Origin: Cereibacter johrii
GTDB lineage: Bacteria; Pseudomonadota; Alphaproteobacteria; Rhodobacterales; Rhodobacteraceae
Assembly (NCBI RefSeq): GCF_001720585.1
Contig: NZ_MABH01000073.1
Location: 1-34,494 of the forward strand
Length of the DNA: 34,494 bases
Direction: 5' to 3'
In this document: piece by piece, positions 7,832 to 21,066 of the stretch
How the letters are laid out: the number at the start of each line of letters is the position of its first letter
Position numbering within the stretch: position 1 is the first letter of the stretch
The notes under the pieces: model-generated
Seen by the model: only the letters and a program-made list of their open reading frames with translations
Told to the model about the DNA's origin: nothing
Database searches by the model: none
Made by a program: the position numbers and the translations under genes

Positions 7832-8608
7832 ATGGCCTACGAAACCCTGATCGTCGAGATCGAGGATTATGTGGCGCTGATCCGGCTGAACCGCCCGGAC
7901 GCGCTCAATGCGCTCAACAGCAAGATGATGTCCGAACTGGCCGATGCGCTCGGCGCGGCCGACCGGAACGAGAAGGTGCGCTGCATCGTCCTCACCGGGT
8001 CGGAGAAGGCCTTCGCCGCCGGTGCCGACATCAAGGAGATGGCCGAGCAGAGCTTCGTCGATGTCTTCGGCAGCGATTTCTTCACCTCGGATTCCGAGGC
8101 GATGCTGCGGGTGCGCAAGCCGATCGTGGCGGCGGTGGCGGGCTATGCGCTCGGCGGCGGCTGCGAGCTGGCGATGATGTGCGACTTCATCATTGCCGCC
8201 GATACGGCCAAGTTCGGCCAGCCCGAGATCAACCTGGGCGTCGTGGCAGGGCTCGGCGGCACGCAGCGCCTGACGCGCTTCGTGGGCAAGTCGAAGTCGA
8301 TGGACATGCATCTGACCGGCCGCTTCATGGATGCGGCCGAAGCCGAGCGCTGCGGCCTCGTGAGCCGGGTCGTTCCGGCCAAGAACCTGATGGAGGAGGC
8401 GATGAAGGCCGCCTCCAAGATCAGCGAGAAATCGCTGCTGACCGCCATGGCGGTGAAGGAGGCGGTGAACCGCAGCTACGAGACCACGCTGCGCGAGGGC
8501 GTCCTCTTCGAGCGCCGCCTCTTCCACGCGCTTTTCGCGACGGAAGACCAGAAGGAGGGCATGGCTGCCTTCCTCGAGAAGCGGACTCCGCAGTTCCGCG
8601 ACAAGTAA
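7832..8608 (+). CDS. Enoyl-CoA hydratase (crotonase family, 258 aa)
   Basis: This predicted short-chain enoyl-CoA hydratase hydrates trans-2-enoyl-CoA in beta-oxidation or acyl-CoA degradation in the cytoplasm. Both catalytic glutamates of true hydratases are present: E112 in [11 protein letters not shown] and E132 in GQPEINLG. The oxyanion-hole segment [11 protein letters not shown] and the GLGGTQRL helix are also typical. Length is normal for the monofunctional enzyme. The ATG at 7832 has AGGGAA upstream. It stands alone between mutM and rpsT, so the physiological substrate (butyrate/PHB cycle, branched-chain or aromatic acid catabolism) cannot be read from context. Confidence 0.92.
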   Translation: MAYETLIVEIEDYVALIRLNRPDALNALNSKMMSELADALGAADRNEKVRCIVLTGSEKAFAAGADIKEMAEQSFVDVFGSDFFTSDSEAMLRVRKPIVAAVAGYALGGGCELAMMCDFIIAADTAKFGQPEINLGVVAGLGGTQRLTRFVGKSKSMDMHLTGRFMDAAEAERCGLVSRVVPAKNLMEEAMKAASKISEKSLLTAMAVKEAVNRSYETTLREGVLFERRLFHALFATEDQKEGMAAFLEKRTPQFRDK

Positions 8609-8643
8609 TTCGCCGGGCCGCGGCGGGAATCGATCCCTGCGGG

Positions 8644-8672
8644 TTGACTTGTCGCCGAGTCGCCCGTAAAGA
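8644..8672 (+). promoter_or_regulatory. Candidate promoter for rpsT
   Basis: TTGACT (8644-8649) and TAAAGA (8667-8672) are separated by 17 bases. The -35 element is strong and the -10 only partial. A GAGTC (GANTC) site at 8657-8661 falls within the spacer. The leader to the rpsT ATG would be about 40 bases. Confidence 0.5.
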
Positions 8673-8718
8673 CGCGGCTTCAACGAGAGATCGAACGTAG
8701 AGACGGAAGTCCTGATAC

Positions 8719-8997
8719 ATGGCCAACTCGCCCCAGTCCAAGAAGCGTGCCCGCCAGGCCGAGGCCCGCGCCGCCGTTAACAAGGCCCGCCGGTCGCGGA
8801 TCCGCACCTTCCTGCGCAAGGTCGAGGAAGCGATCGCCACGGGTGACGCGTCGGTTGCTGCCGCCGCCCTGAAGACCGCCCAGCCCGAGCTGGCGCGCGG
8901 CGTCACCAAGGGTGTGCTGCACAAGAACACCGTGGCCCGCAAGATGTCGCGCCTCGCCCACCGGGTGAAGGTGCTGTCGCATCCCGCCGCAGCCTGA
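8719..8997 (+). CDS. rpsT: 30S ribosomal protein S20 (92 aa)
   Basis: S20 is a primary-binding protein of the small subunit that contacts 16S rRNA. The start [16 protein letters not shown] is the family signature, followed by basic helices ([16 protein letters not shown]) and the C-terminal [20 protein letters not shown]. Length is normal. GGAAG precedes the ATG by nine bases. A strong intrinsic terminator follows, so rpsT is transcribed separately from dnaA. The rpsT-dnaA order is also seen in Caulobacter and other alphaproteobacteria. Confidence 0.98.
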   Translation: MANSPQSKKRARQAEARAAVNKARRSRIRTFLRKVEEAIATGDASVAAAALKTAQPELARGVTKGVLHKNTVARKMSRLAHRVKVLSHPAAA

Positions 8998-9022
8998 TTT
9001 TTCCTGCATTGTCAGCAGGTTG

Positions 9023-9050
9023 AAACGCGCCCCTCGGGGCGCGTTTTTCG
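9023..9050 (+). terminator. Rho-independent terminator of rpsT
   Basis: A ten-base-pair stem (AAACGCGCCC at 9023-9032 with GGGCGCGTTT at 9037-9046) closes on the loop CTCG and runs directly into a T-tract. It lies 26 bases after the rpsT stop. Confidence 0.93.
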
Positions 9051-9536
9051 TTTTCCGCCGCCCCTCCGGTCGTCTTTCGCCCGGCCTGTGGCGCTTCCGC
9101 ACGGTTGCCGGGATTCGCTGCGACAAAGGATTAGTCAACAACGAAGTTCGGTTGCAGATGCTCGGCGCCGCTTGCTAGCGTCATCCCAGCGATTCACACG
9201 TCCTTGGGGGGACATGGCCGATCGCGGATTGTCATACGTTTGCTGCCAACTGCCGCGCCAAGCGGTGGGATGAATGATGTTCCGTGGTCTCGGGGTTACG
9301 ATTCTTGTGCCAGCAGGGCACGATCCGCGTTTGCGGAGAAGCGGCGTCATGTCCGCTTCGTCTGTGGCGGTTACCCGGTAGCCGCACTGCCTGCATCCGC
9401 AGGCGGTGAGGTGGTCTCATGCGCGCCGGTCTTCCGGCGCCCCCATTTGCGTTGCTTCGCAGAACCACAACAAGGCATCCCCGCGCATTCGGCGCGGGCG
9501 GGGCCGCAGGCGATGAACGGCGAACGGGCATAGGAA
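9051..9536 (+). other. Gene-free dnaA leader with three GC-rich hairpins
   Basis: No protein-coding gene or tRNA is supported in this stretch. It holds three GANTC sites (9112-9116, 9191-9195, 9300-9304). Three hairpins follow in series: GCCTGC/GCAGGC (9389-9404), GCGCCGG/CCGGCGC with loop TCTT (9423-9440), and CCCGCGC/GCGCGGG (9480-9498). A six-codon ORF encoding MNGERA (9513-9533) stops three bases before the dnaA ATG. I saw no consensus DnaA box. The simplest reading is a dnaA promoter plus a long, structured 5' untranslated region. The extent of the transcript is not visible. Confidence 0.5.
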
Positions 9537-10904
9537 ATGACGAATGAGACCTGGGTTCAAGTGCGCGAAGGGCTCCTCAAGAGGGTGGGCCGCAACAATT
9601 TCGTGACCTGGATCGAGCCGCTCCGGCTCATGGGTCTCGACGAGGGCGTGGCACGGTTCGAGGTGCCGACCCTGTTCTTCGGCGACTGGGTCCAGCGCAA
9701 CTTCGCGGATCACATCCGCATGCGTCTGACCGAGGCCGGCTCGCCGGTCGAGCGGCTGGAGTTTGCCGTCTCCAATACGCCCCGCGCGCCGCTCAAGGAG
9801 GTCAAGGCCGCTGCCCCTGCCGCGCCCGCGGCCCGCGCCCGCCCGGCGCCCGCCGAGGAGGATCTGCGCGGCGCCCCGCTCGACGCCCGCTTCACCTTTG
9901 ACAGTTTCGTGGTGGGCAAGCCCAACGAGCTCGCCCATGCGGCCGCCCGCCGCGTGGCCGAAGGCGGCCCCGTCACCTTCAACCCGCTGTTCCTCTATGG
10001 CGGCGTGGGTCTCGGCAAGACGCACCTCATGCATGCCATCGCCCACGACCTGCAGAAGCGCCAGCCGGGCGCGCGCGTGCTCTATCTCTCGGCCGAGCAG
10101 TTCATGTATCGCTTCGTCCAGGCGCTGCGCGAACGCGAGATCCTGGGCTTCAAGGAGCTGTTCCGGTCGGTCGATGTGCTGATGGTCGATGACGTGCAGT
10201 TCATCGCGGGCAAGGATTCGACGCAGGAAGAGTTCTTCCACACGTTCAACGCGCTGGTGGACCAGAACAAGCAGATCGTCATCTCGGCCGACCGCGCGCC
10301 GGGCGAGATCAAGGACCTCGAGGAGCGGATCAAGAGCCGCCTGCAATGCGGCCTCGTGGTGGACCTGCATCCCACCGACTACGAGCTGCGTCTGGGCATC
10401 CTCCAGCAGAAGGCCGACTTCTACCGCGAGCAGTACCGCGGCCTCGTGATCGCCGACGGCGTGCTCGAGTTTCTGGCGCATCGCATCACCACGAACGTCC
10501 GCGTGCTCGAAGGGGCCCTCCCCCGCCTCTTCGCCTTCGCAAGCCTCGTGGGGCGCGAGATCACGCTCGATCTGGCCCAGGACTGTCTGGCCGACATCCT
10601 GCGCGCCTCGGACCGCAAGGTCACGATCGAGGAGATCCAGCGCAAGGTGGCGGAACATTACAACATCCGCCTGTCGGACATGATCGGCCCGAAGCGCCTG
10701 CGCACCATTGCCCGGCCGCGCCAGGTGGCCATGTATCTGGCCAAGCAGCTCACGCCCCGCTCGCTGCCCGAGATCGGCCGCCGCTTCGGGGGCCGCGATC
10801 ACACCACGATCATGCACGGGGTGCGCAAGATCGAGGAGCTGATGGCGACCGACTCGCAGCTTGCCGACGATCTGCAACTGCTGCGTCGTCTGCTGCAGGC
10901 CTGA
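9537..10904 (+). CDS. dnaA: Chromosomal replication initiator DnaA (455 aa)
   Basis: DnaA is the AAA+ protein that binds DnaA boxes at the origin and unwinds it. Domain I (about 1-80) is followed by an Ala/Pro-rich linker (about 85-108). The ATPase core has Walker A GGVGLGKTH (155-163), Walker B VLMVDDVQF (D218, D219), the arginine-finger region IKSRLQCGL and the sensor-2 arginine R322 in NVRVLEG. Domain IV ends in the DNA-binding signature GGRDHTTIMHGV (DHTT at 421-424). Oddities are Pro329 in EGALPRL, where Asn or Thr is more usual, and a Shine-Dalgarno-like AGGAA that directly abuts the ATG, so initiation may depend on coupling or leader structure. Confidence 0.98.
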   Translation: MTNETWVQVREGLLKRVGRNNFVTWIEPLRLMGLDEGVARFEVPTLFFGDWVQRNFADHIRMRLTEAGSPVERLEFAVSNTPRAPLKEVKAAAPAAPAARARPAPAEEDLRGAPLDARFTFDSFVVGKPNELAHAAARRVAEGGPVTFNPLFLYGGVGLGKTHLMHAIAHDLQKRQPGARVLYLSAEQFMYRFVQALREREILGFKELFRSVDVLMVDDVQFIAGKDSTQEEFFHTFNALVDQNKQIVISADRAPGEIKDLEERIKSRLQCGLVVDLHPTDYELRLGILQQKADFYREQYRGLVIADGVLEFLAHRITTNVRVLEGALPRLFAFASLVGREITLDLAQDCLADILRASDRKVTIEEIQRKVAEHYNIRLSDMIGPKRLRTIARPRQVAMYLAKQLTPRSLPEIGRRFGGRDHTTIMHGVRKIEELMATDSQLADDLQLLRRLLQA

Positions 10905-10924
10905 TCCTGTGGCCCGGGGGGCGC

Positions 10925-10952
10925 TTGACGCTCCCCGCAATCCATCCATAGT
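10925..10952 (+). promoter_or_regulatory. Candidate promoter for dnaN
   Basis: TTGACG (10925-10930) and CATAGT (10947-10952) are spaced by 16 bases, ahead of dnaN. The -35 element lies within a small hairpin (arms 10916-10923 and 10929-10936) just after dnaA. dnaN may thus be transcribed both from dnaA read-through and from here. Confidence 0.4.
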
Positions 10953-11021
10953 CGGGAAAAATCTTGAGGTTCGGTGCGAAACCGGGCAGTTTCGGCGTCC
11001 GCGTCAAGAAGGGGTGAGGGA

Positions 11022-12140
11022 ATGAAGATCAGCATCGAGCGCGGGGCTCTGCTCAAGGCCGTGGGCCAGGCCCAGTCGGTCGTCGAGCGTCGGAACACGA
11101 TTCCGATCCTCGCGAACGTCCTGATCGAGGCCGAAGGCGATACGGTGTCCTTCCGCGCGACCGACCTCGACATCGAAGTGGTGGATCGCACGCCCGCGGT
11201 GGTCGAGCGCGCCGGCGCCACCACCGTCTCGGCGGTCATGCTGCACGAGATCGTCCGCAAGCTGCCCGACGGCGCGCTGGTGGGCCTGTCCGAGGACCCG
11301 GCCTCGGGGCGGCTCACGGTGACGGCGGGCCGGTCGGTCTTCAGCCTCGCCACGCTGCCGAAGGAAGATTTCCCGGTGATGGCGAGCTCGGAATACAGCT
11401 CGACCTTCAAGGCGCCGGCCCCCGTGCTGCGGCGTCTGTTCGACAAGGCCAAGTTCGCGATTTCGACCGAGGAGACGCGCTATTACCTGAACGGCGTCTT
11501 CATGCATGTGGCGACGGGCGAGGAGGGGCCGGTGCTGCGCTGCGTGGCGACCGACGGCCACCGTCTGGCGCGGATCGATGCGGCCCTGCCCGAGGGGGCG
11601 CAGGGGATGCCCGGCGTGATCGTGCCGCGCAAGACCGTGAACGAGCTGCGCAAGCTTCTGGACGATGACGAGGTGGAGATCGCGGTCTCGGTCTCGGAGA
11701 CGAAGGTGCGCTTCGCCACGCCGCAGATCACCATGACCTCGAAAGTCATCGACGGGACCTTCCCCGATTACTCGCGCGTGATCCCGACGGCCAATTCACG
11801 CCGGCTCGAGGTGGATGCCCAGGAATTCGCCAAGGCCGTGGACCGGGTGGCCACCGTCTCGTCGGAACGGTCGCGGGCGGTGAAGCTCTCGCTCGACGAG
11901 GACCGTCTGGTGCTGTCGGTCAATGCGCCCGATTCCGGCGCGGCCGAGGAGGAGCTGGCGGTGGCCTACGGCGACGAGCGGCTGGAGATCGGCTTCAATG
12001 CCAAATATCTCCTCGAGATCGCGAGCCAAGTGGACCGCGAGAATGCCGTCTTCCTGTTCAACTCCTCGGGCGATCCGACGCTGATGCGCGAAGGCAACGA
12101 CATGTCGGCGGTCTATGTCGTGATGCCGATGCGCGTGTGA
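11022..12140 (+). CDS. dnaN: DNA polymerase III beta subunit, sliding clamp (372 aa)
   Basis: DnaN forms the dimeric ring that tethers DNA polymerase III and many repair proteins to DNA. The N-terminus MKISIERGALLKAVG, the motifs TIPILANVLIEA, ATDLDIEV, TDGHRLAR and FPDYSRVIP, and the C-terminal VVMPMRV are diagnostic. The last of these lies beside the clamp's protein-binding pocket. The open frame extends upstream to 10974, but the ATG at 11022 has a purine-rich GAGGG directly ahead and gives the normal length of 372 residues. It lies between dnaA and recF on the same strand, which is the common bacterial arrangement. Confidence 0.98.
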   Translation: MKISIERGALLKAVGQAQSVVERRNTIPILANVLIEAEGDTVSFRATDLDIEVVDRTPAVVERAGATTVSAVMLHEIVRKLPDGALVGLSEDPASGRLTVTAGRSVFSLATLPKEDFPVMASSEYSSTFKAPAPVLRRLFDKAKFAISTEETRYYLNGVFMHVATGEEGPVLRCVATDGHRLARIDAALPEGAQGMPGVIVPRKTVNELRKLLDDDEVEIAVSVSETKVRFATPQITMTSKVIDGTFPDYSRVIPTANSRRLEVDAQEFAKAVDRVATVSSERSRAVKLSLDEDRLVLSVNAPDSGAAEEELAVAYGDERLEIGFNAKYLLEIASQVDRENAVFLFNSSGDPTLMREGNDMSAVYVVMPMRV

Positions 12141-12148
12141 GGAAGGGC

Positions 12149-12190
12149 GCGCGGGGGCGCTGCCCCCGCACCCCCGGGATATTTTTCCCA
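12149..12190 (+). repeat. Rhodobacteraceae-type intergenic stem-loop repeat after dnaN
   Basis: A perfect hairpin (GCGGGGGC at 12151-12158, GCCCCCGC at 12162-12169, loop GCT) is followed by CCCCCGGGATATTTTTCCC and then an AATGAAAGGAG stretch. From memory, this hairpin plus ATATTTTT plus ATGAAAG arrangement recurs between genes in Rhodobacter-type genomes. Only one copy lies in this window. It may act as a terminator or processing site for dnaN, and its downstream edge supplies the recF ribosome-binding site. Confidence 0.6.
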
Positions 12191-12207
12191 GAATGAAAGG
12201 AGAAGGG

Positions 12208-13295
12208 ATGCGCGGGCTTGCCGTCACATCCCTCGCTCTCTCGCACTTCCGTTCGCATCGTGCGGCGCGGATGGCGTTCGACGGGCGGCCGGTGGCCTTC
12301 GTGGGGGCGAACGGGGCAGGCAAGACGAACCTGCTCGAGGCGGTCTCGCTGCTCTCGCCGGGACGGGGGCTGCGGCGCGCGGCGGCCGACGAGATCGCGC
12401 GGCGGCCCGAGGCGCTCGGCTGGAAGGTGACGGCCGCGGTGCAGGGGCTCCATTCCGGGCATGAGATCGAGACCTGGGCCGAGGGCGGCGGGGCCCGGCA
12501 GGTGCGGATCGACGGCAAGGCCGCGACGCAGGTGATGCTGGGCCGCCTGTTGCGCATCGTCTGGCTGGTGCCCGCGATGGACCGGCTCTGGACCGAAGCC
12601 GCGGAGGGGCGGCGGCGCTTCCTGGACCGGGTGGCCATGAGTTTCACGCCCCATCATGCCGAGGCGGTGCTCGATTACGAGAAGGCCATGCGCGAGCGGA
12701 ACCGGCTTCTGAAGGAGCAGGTGGCCGATGCCCATTGGCATGGGGCACTGGAGGGGCGGATGGCCGAGGCCGCGCGGGCGATCCGGGCGCACAGGGACGA
12801 GGCGGTGGCGCGTCTGATGGCGGCGCAGGGGGCGGCCGAGACGGCCTTTCCGAGGGCGGTGCTGTCCGTGGCCTCGGAGGATCCCGAGGATCTGGCCGCC
12901 GCCTGGGCCGAGGGACGGCGGCGCGACATGGCCGCGGGGCGGACGCTGGTGGGGCCGCACCGCGCGGATCTGACGGCGATCTATGCAGCCAAGGACGTTC
13001 CTGCCGCGCAATGCTCGACGGGCGAGCAGAAGGCGCTTCTCATCTCGCTCATTCTTGCCAATGCCCGCGCGCTGGCCGAAGATCTGGGTGCGGCCCCCGT
13101 GCTGCTTCTGGATGAAGTGGCGGCCCATCTGGATGAGGGGCGGCGGGCGGCGCTTTTCGACGAGATCTGCGCGCTCGGCGCGCAGGCCTTCATGACCGGC
13201 ACGGGGCCGGAGTTGTTTGCGGCGCTCGGCGATCGGGCGCAGCGGATCGAAGTGACGGAAGCCCGGGGGCTTTCGGAGACAAGGGACATCGGGCC

Positions 13296-13299
<4 letters not shown>
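12208..13299 (+). CDS. recF: DNA replication and repair protein RecF (363 aa)
   Basis: RecF is an SMC-like ATPase that, with RecO and RecR, loads RecA at gapped DNA. The Walker A is GANGAGKTN (33-41). The signature is STGEQKALLISLIL and the Walker B is VLLLDEVAAHLD. The N-terminal LALSHFRSHR is the RecF start signature. Two ATGs compete. The one at 12193 would add five residues, but AAAGGAG (12196-12202) is correctly placed only for the ATG at 12208, so I use that. The stop overlaps the next start as ATGA, indicating translational coupling with the VOC-fold gene. Confidence 0.96.
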
Positions 13300-17491
<4,192 letters not shown>

Positions 17492-17580
17492 GAGCGAACT
17501 CTCCAATGTGATCGGGAACGCGACCTGTCTCCGCGCGGTTCCGCCCTTTTCCGTCCTGCGGGGGAGGTCTATGAGGGCCC

Positions 17581-18657
17581 ATGCGCAAGTCCTTGACTGA
17601 CATCTACGAAGCCCGCGTCTATGCGGAAGAGCTGCGGGCCGATCCCGCGCAACATGCGGTGCTCGAGGATCTCGAGTCCATCCGCCAGTGGCTCGAGGCC
17701 CATCCCGAGCGCAAGCGCGGCCTCTTCGGCCTCTTTGCGGCCAAGGAGGAGCTGCCGAAGGGTCTCTATCTCTGGGGCGGCGTGGGCCGCGGCAAGTCGA
17801 TGATCATGGATCTCTTCACCGAGGCGGTGGCGATCCCGATGAAGCGGCGCGTGCATTTCCATGCCTTCATGCAGGAGGTGCAGCAGGGGATGCACGAGGC
17901 CCGCAAGAAGGGCGTCGAGGATGCCCTCCAGCCGGTGGCGGACAAGGTGGCGGGGCAGGTGCGGCTTCTGGCCTTCGACGAGATGCAGATCACCGACATC
18001 ACCGACGCGATGGTGGTGGGGCGGCTGTTCCAGAAGCTGTTCGAGCAGGGCGTGGTGATCGTGACCACCTCGAACCGTCCGCCCGAGGGGCTCTACGAGA
18101 ACGGGCTGAACCGCGAGGTCTTCCTGCCCTTCATCGACCTCCTGCGCGAGCGGATGACGGTGATCGAGCTGGAAAGCCCGACCGACTACCGCCAGCACCG
18201 GCTGCAGGGGGCGCAGGTCTTCTTCCATCCGGCGCGCAAGGCCGAGCAGGCGATCGCGCGGATCTGGACCGATCTGACGGGCGGCGACCGCGGCCATCCG
18301 ATGCGGCTGCCGGTGAACGGGCGGACGGTCGAGATTCCATGCTTCGCGAATGGCGTGGGCCGCGCGACCTTCTGGGATCTCTGCGCCCGCCCGCTGGGGC
18401 CGGCCGATTTCCTCGCCATCGCCGAGGCCTGCCGGGTGCTGATCCTCGAGGACATCCCCCGGCTTTCGGCGGAAAACTACAACGAGGCCAAGCGGTTCGT
18501 GACCCTGATCGATGCGCTCTACGAGGCGCGGGTCCGGCTGATCGCCTCGGCCGCCGACGAGCCCGAGCGGCTCTATATCGAAGGCGAAGGGTCGTTCGAA
18601 TTCGAACGGACGGCGAGCCGCCTGCGCGAGATGCAATCGGCCGACTGGGCGAACTGA
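17581..18657 (+). CDS. zapE: Cell division ATPase ZapE / AFG1-like (358 aa)
   Basis: This P-loop ATPase of the AFG1/ZapE family is known in E. coli as a Z-ring-associated protein needed under some stress conditions, and in mitochondria as a protein quality factor. Walker A is GGVGRGKS (66-73) in YLWGGVGRGKSMIMDLF. Walker B is LLAFDEMQITD (D133, E134). TTSNRPPEGLYENGLNR and the DLCARPLGPADFLAI segment are family signatures. The start ATG lies just after GAGGGCCC, which is closely spaced. A stronger GGGGGAGG lies about 13 bases away. No operon partner is evident. Confidence 0.93.
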   Translation: MRKSLTDIYEARVYAEELRADPAQHAVLEDLESIRQWLEAHPERKRGLFGLFAAKEELPKGLYLWGGVGRGKSMIMDLFTEAVAIPMKRRVHFHAFMQEVQQGMHEARKKGVEDALQPVADKVAGQVRLLAFDEMQITDITDAMVVGRLFQKLFEQGVVIVTTSNRPPEGLYENGLNREVFLPFIDLLRERMTVIELESPTDYRQHRLQGAQVFFHPARKAEQAIARIWTDLTGGDRGHPMRLPVNGRTVEIPCFANGVGRATFWDLCARPLGPADFLAIAEACRVLILEDIPRLSAENYNEAKRFVTLIDALYEARVRLIASAADEPERLYIEGEGSFEFERTASRLREMQSADWAN

Positions 18658-18842
18658 GCCGGGAGCACCCGCTCGGACCGCGCTGTCGGGCGGGGCGGAA
18701 CCGGCATGTCCGAACATCGACGGCGGCGCGGGCAGGGATGGCTCGCCTCGCCGCCCGGAGCGGGTCCGGAGAGGTCGGGGGTCGCGGACGCGCGGCTTCG
18801 GATCCTTGGTCCCGTGCAGAGCGGACGCCCGGCCCGCCGCGC

Positions 18843-19718
18843 TCAGGCGCGGATCTCGTCCTCACCGTAGCCCTGCACGAAGAGCAGCGCGGTCAGGTCG
18901 CCGTGGTTGATGCGGATATCGCATTCGGCGGCCACCACGGGCTTGGCATGCAGGGCCACGCCCGCGCCCGCCCGCTTCAGCATCCCGAGGTCGTTCGCCC
19001 CGTCGCCCACCGCCATGGCTTCCGCGACCTCGATCCCCAGCCGGGCGCAGATCTCCTCCAGCGCCGCGAGCTTGGCCTCGCGTCCGAGGATCGGCTCGGC
19101 CACCGTGCCGGTCAGCGCGCCCTGGGCCACATGGAGGATGTTCGCGCGGTGCTCGTCGAAGCCGAGGCCCGCCGCCACCTTCTCGGTGAAGGCGGTGAAG
19201 CCGCCCGAGACCAGCGCCGCGCGTGCGCCATGGGCCTTCATCGTCTGCACCAGCGCGCGGCCGCCGGGCATGTACTGGATCCGCGTCTCGAACACCCGGT
19301 CGATCACCGAGGCGGAGAGGCCCTTCAGGAGCCCCACCCGCTCGCGCAGCGCCGACTCGAAGTTCAGCTCGCCATTCATCGCCCGCCGGGTGATGCCTGC
19401 GACATATTCGCCGACGCCCGCCTCGTCGGCCAGCTCGTCGATACATTCCTGCCGGATCATCGTCGAATCCATGTCCGCCAGAAGCAGCTTCTTGCGCCGT
19501 CCTTCGGCGGGGACGACCGCGAGGTCGACCTTCAGCGCCTGCAGATCCTCCCAGACCTGCCAGCGGTTCGAAGGCATTGCAGAGACGGGAAATTCCGCCG
19601 CCACCCCCGGTTGCAGCCAACGCGCGTCGCCGCCGCCCCAGGCGTTGCGGAGCGACTCGACGGTGGTCCGCTCGAGCCCCGGCGCGGCGGGGTTGGTCAT
19701 GAGGACGGCAACGAACAT
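18843..19718 (-). CDS. serB: Phosphoserine phosphatase SerB (291 aa)
   Basis: SerB carries out the last step of the phosphorylated serine pathway, phosphoserine to serine plus phosphate. It is a HAD-family enzyme with the nucleophile and acid pair in ADMDST (D82, D84), the motif II serine in ALVSGGF, and motif III GDGANDLGML (D239, D243). An approximately 75-residue N-terminal extension, often ACT-like in this family, precedes the HAD core. The open frame continues far upstream, but the ATG at 19716-19718 has GGGAG seven bases ahead and begins the usual N-terminus. It is divergent from serC across 139 bases. All three serine genes therefore sit together. Confidence 0.96.
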   Translation of the reverse strand: MFVAVLMTNPAAPGLERTTVESLRNAWGGGDARWLQPGVAAEFPVSAMPSNRWQVWEDLQALKVDLAVVPAEGRRKKLLLADMDSTMIRQECIDELADEAGVGEYVAGITRRAMNGELNFESALRERVGLLKGLSASVIDRVFETRIQYMPGGRALVQTMKAHGARAALVSGGFTAFTEKVAAGLGFDEHRANILHVAQGALTGTVAEPILGREAKLAALEEICARLGIEVAEAMAVGDGANDLGMLKRAGAGVALHAKPVVAAECDIRINHGDLTALLFVQGYGEDEIRA

Positions 19719-19770
19719 CGCACTCTCCCAAGGTCGCTTTTTCAAGATCGAGCGCCGCTCTAGGACAATT

Positions 19771-19857
19771 CTTTTCCTTGCGCCAGAGCCTGCCGGGGCG
19801 TAATGGCGACAGCGGGACACCTCTCCCCAACGAGAGGCATCTATCTGGAAGGGTAAC
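19771..19857 (+). ncRNA. Candidate serC leader RNA (cis-regulatory)
   Basis: A serC RNA motif is described upstream of alphaproteobacterial serC-serA operons, with its last stem involving the ribosome-binding site. In this window the leader shows a stem CCTCTC/GAGAGG (19820-19825 and 19832-19837) shortly before GGAAGGG (19847-19853). An upstream CTTTTCC (19771-19777) can pair with that Shine-Dalgarno sequence over seven positions, two of them G-U. The match to the named motif is by position and general form. I could not compare it with the consensus. Confidence 0.5.
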
Positions 19858-21015
<1,158 letters not shown>

Positions 21016-21042
21016 GCCGGACGCTCTCTGACCACCGTTTCG

Positions 21043-21066
21043 GGGCGGGGCACCTCTGCCCCGTCC
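21043..21066 (+). other. Intercistronic hairpin between serC and serA
   Basis: A ten-base-pair stem (21043-21052 with 21057-21066, one G-U pair, loop CCTC) lies 27 bases after the serC stop and ends 29 bases before serA. No T-run follows, so it is more likely a partial attenuator or an mRNA-stabilising element than a full terminator. Confidence 0.5.

Noticed and set aside
9204-9533. A 109-codon plus-strand ORF ending just before dnaA
   Set aside because: The translation has no recognisable domain and covers the hairpin region. Only its last six codons, as a possible leader ORF, are of interest.
8998-9536. Replication origin in the rpsT-dnaA spacer
   Set aside because: I found no consensus DnaA boxes; the closest, CGATTCACA near 9190, has two mismatches. 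There is also no A/T-rich unwinding region. Proximity to dnaA alone is not evidence, since in alphaproteobacteria the origin is often elsewhere.
9417-10949. A 510-codon minus-strand open frame covering dnaA
   Set aside because: It is a shadow of dnaA with no motif, and its composition follows the reverse complement of dnaA codons.
18658-18842. A small RNA or terminator in the 185-base gap between zapE and serB, based on an eight-base inverted repeat (18667-18674 with 18758-18765)
   Set aside because: The arms are 83 bases apart, no T-run follows, and similar matches are expected by chance in GC-rich DNA.
17688-19763. A 691-codon plus-strand frame across zapE and serB
   Set aside because: It is out of frame with zapE and antisense to serB, and both of those have intact catalytic motifs.
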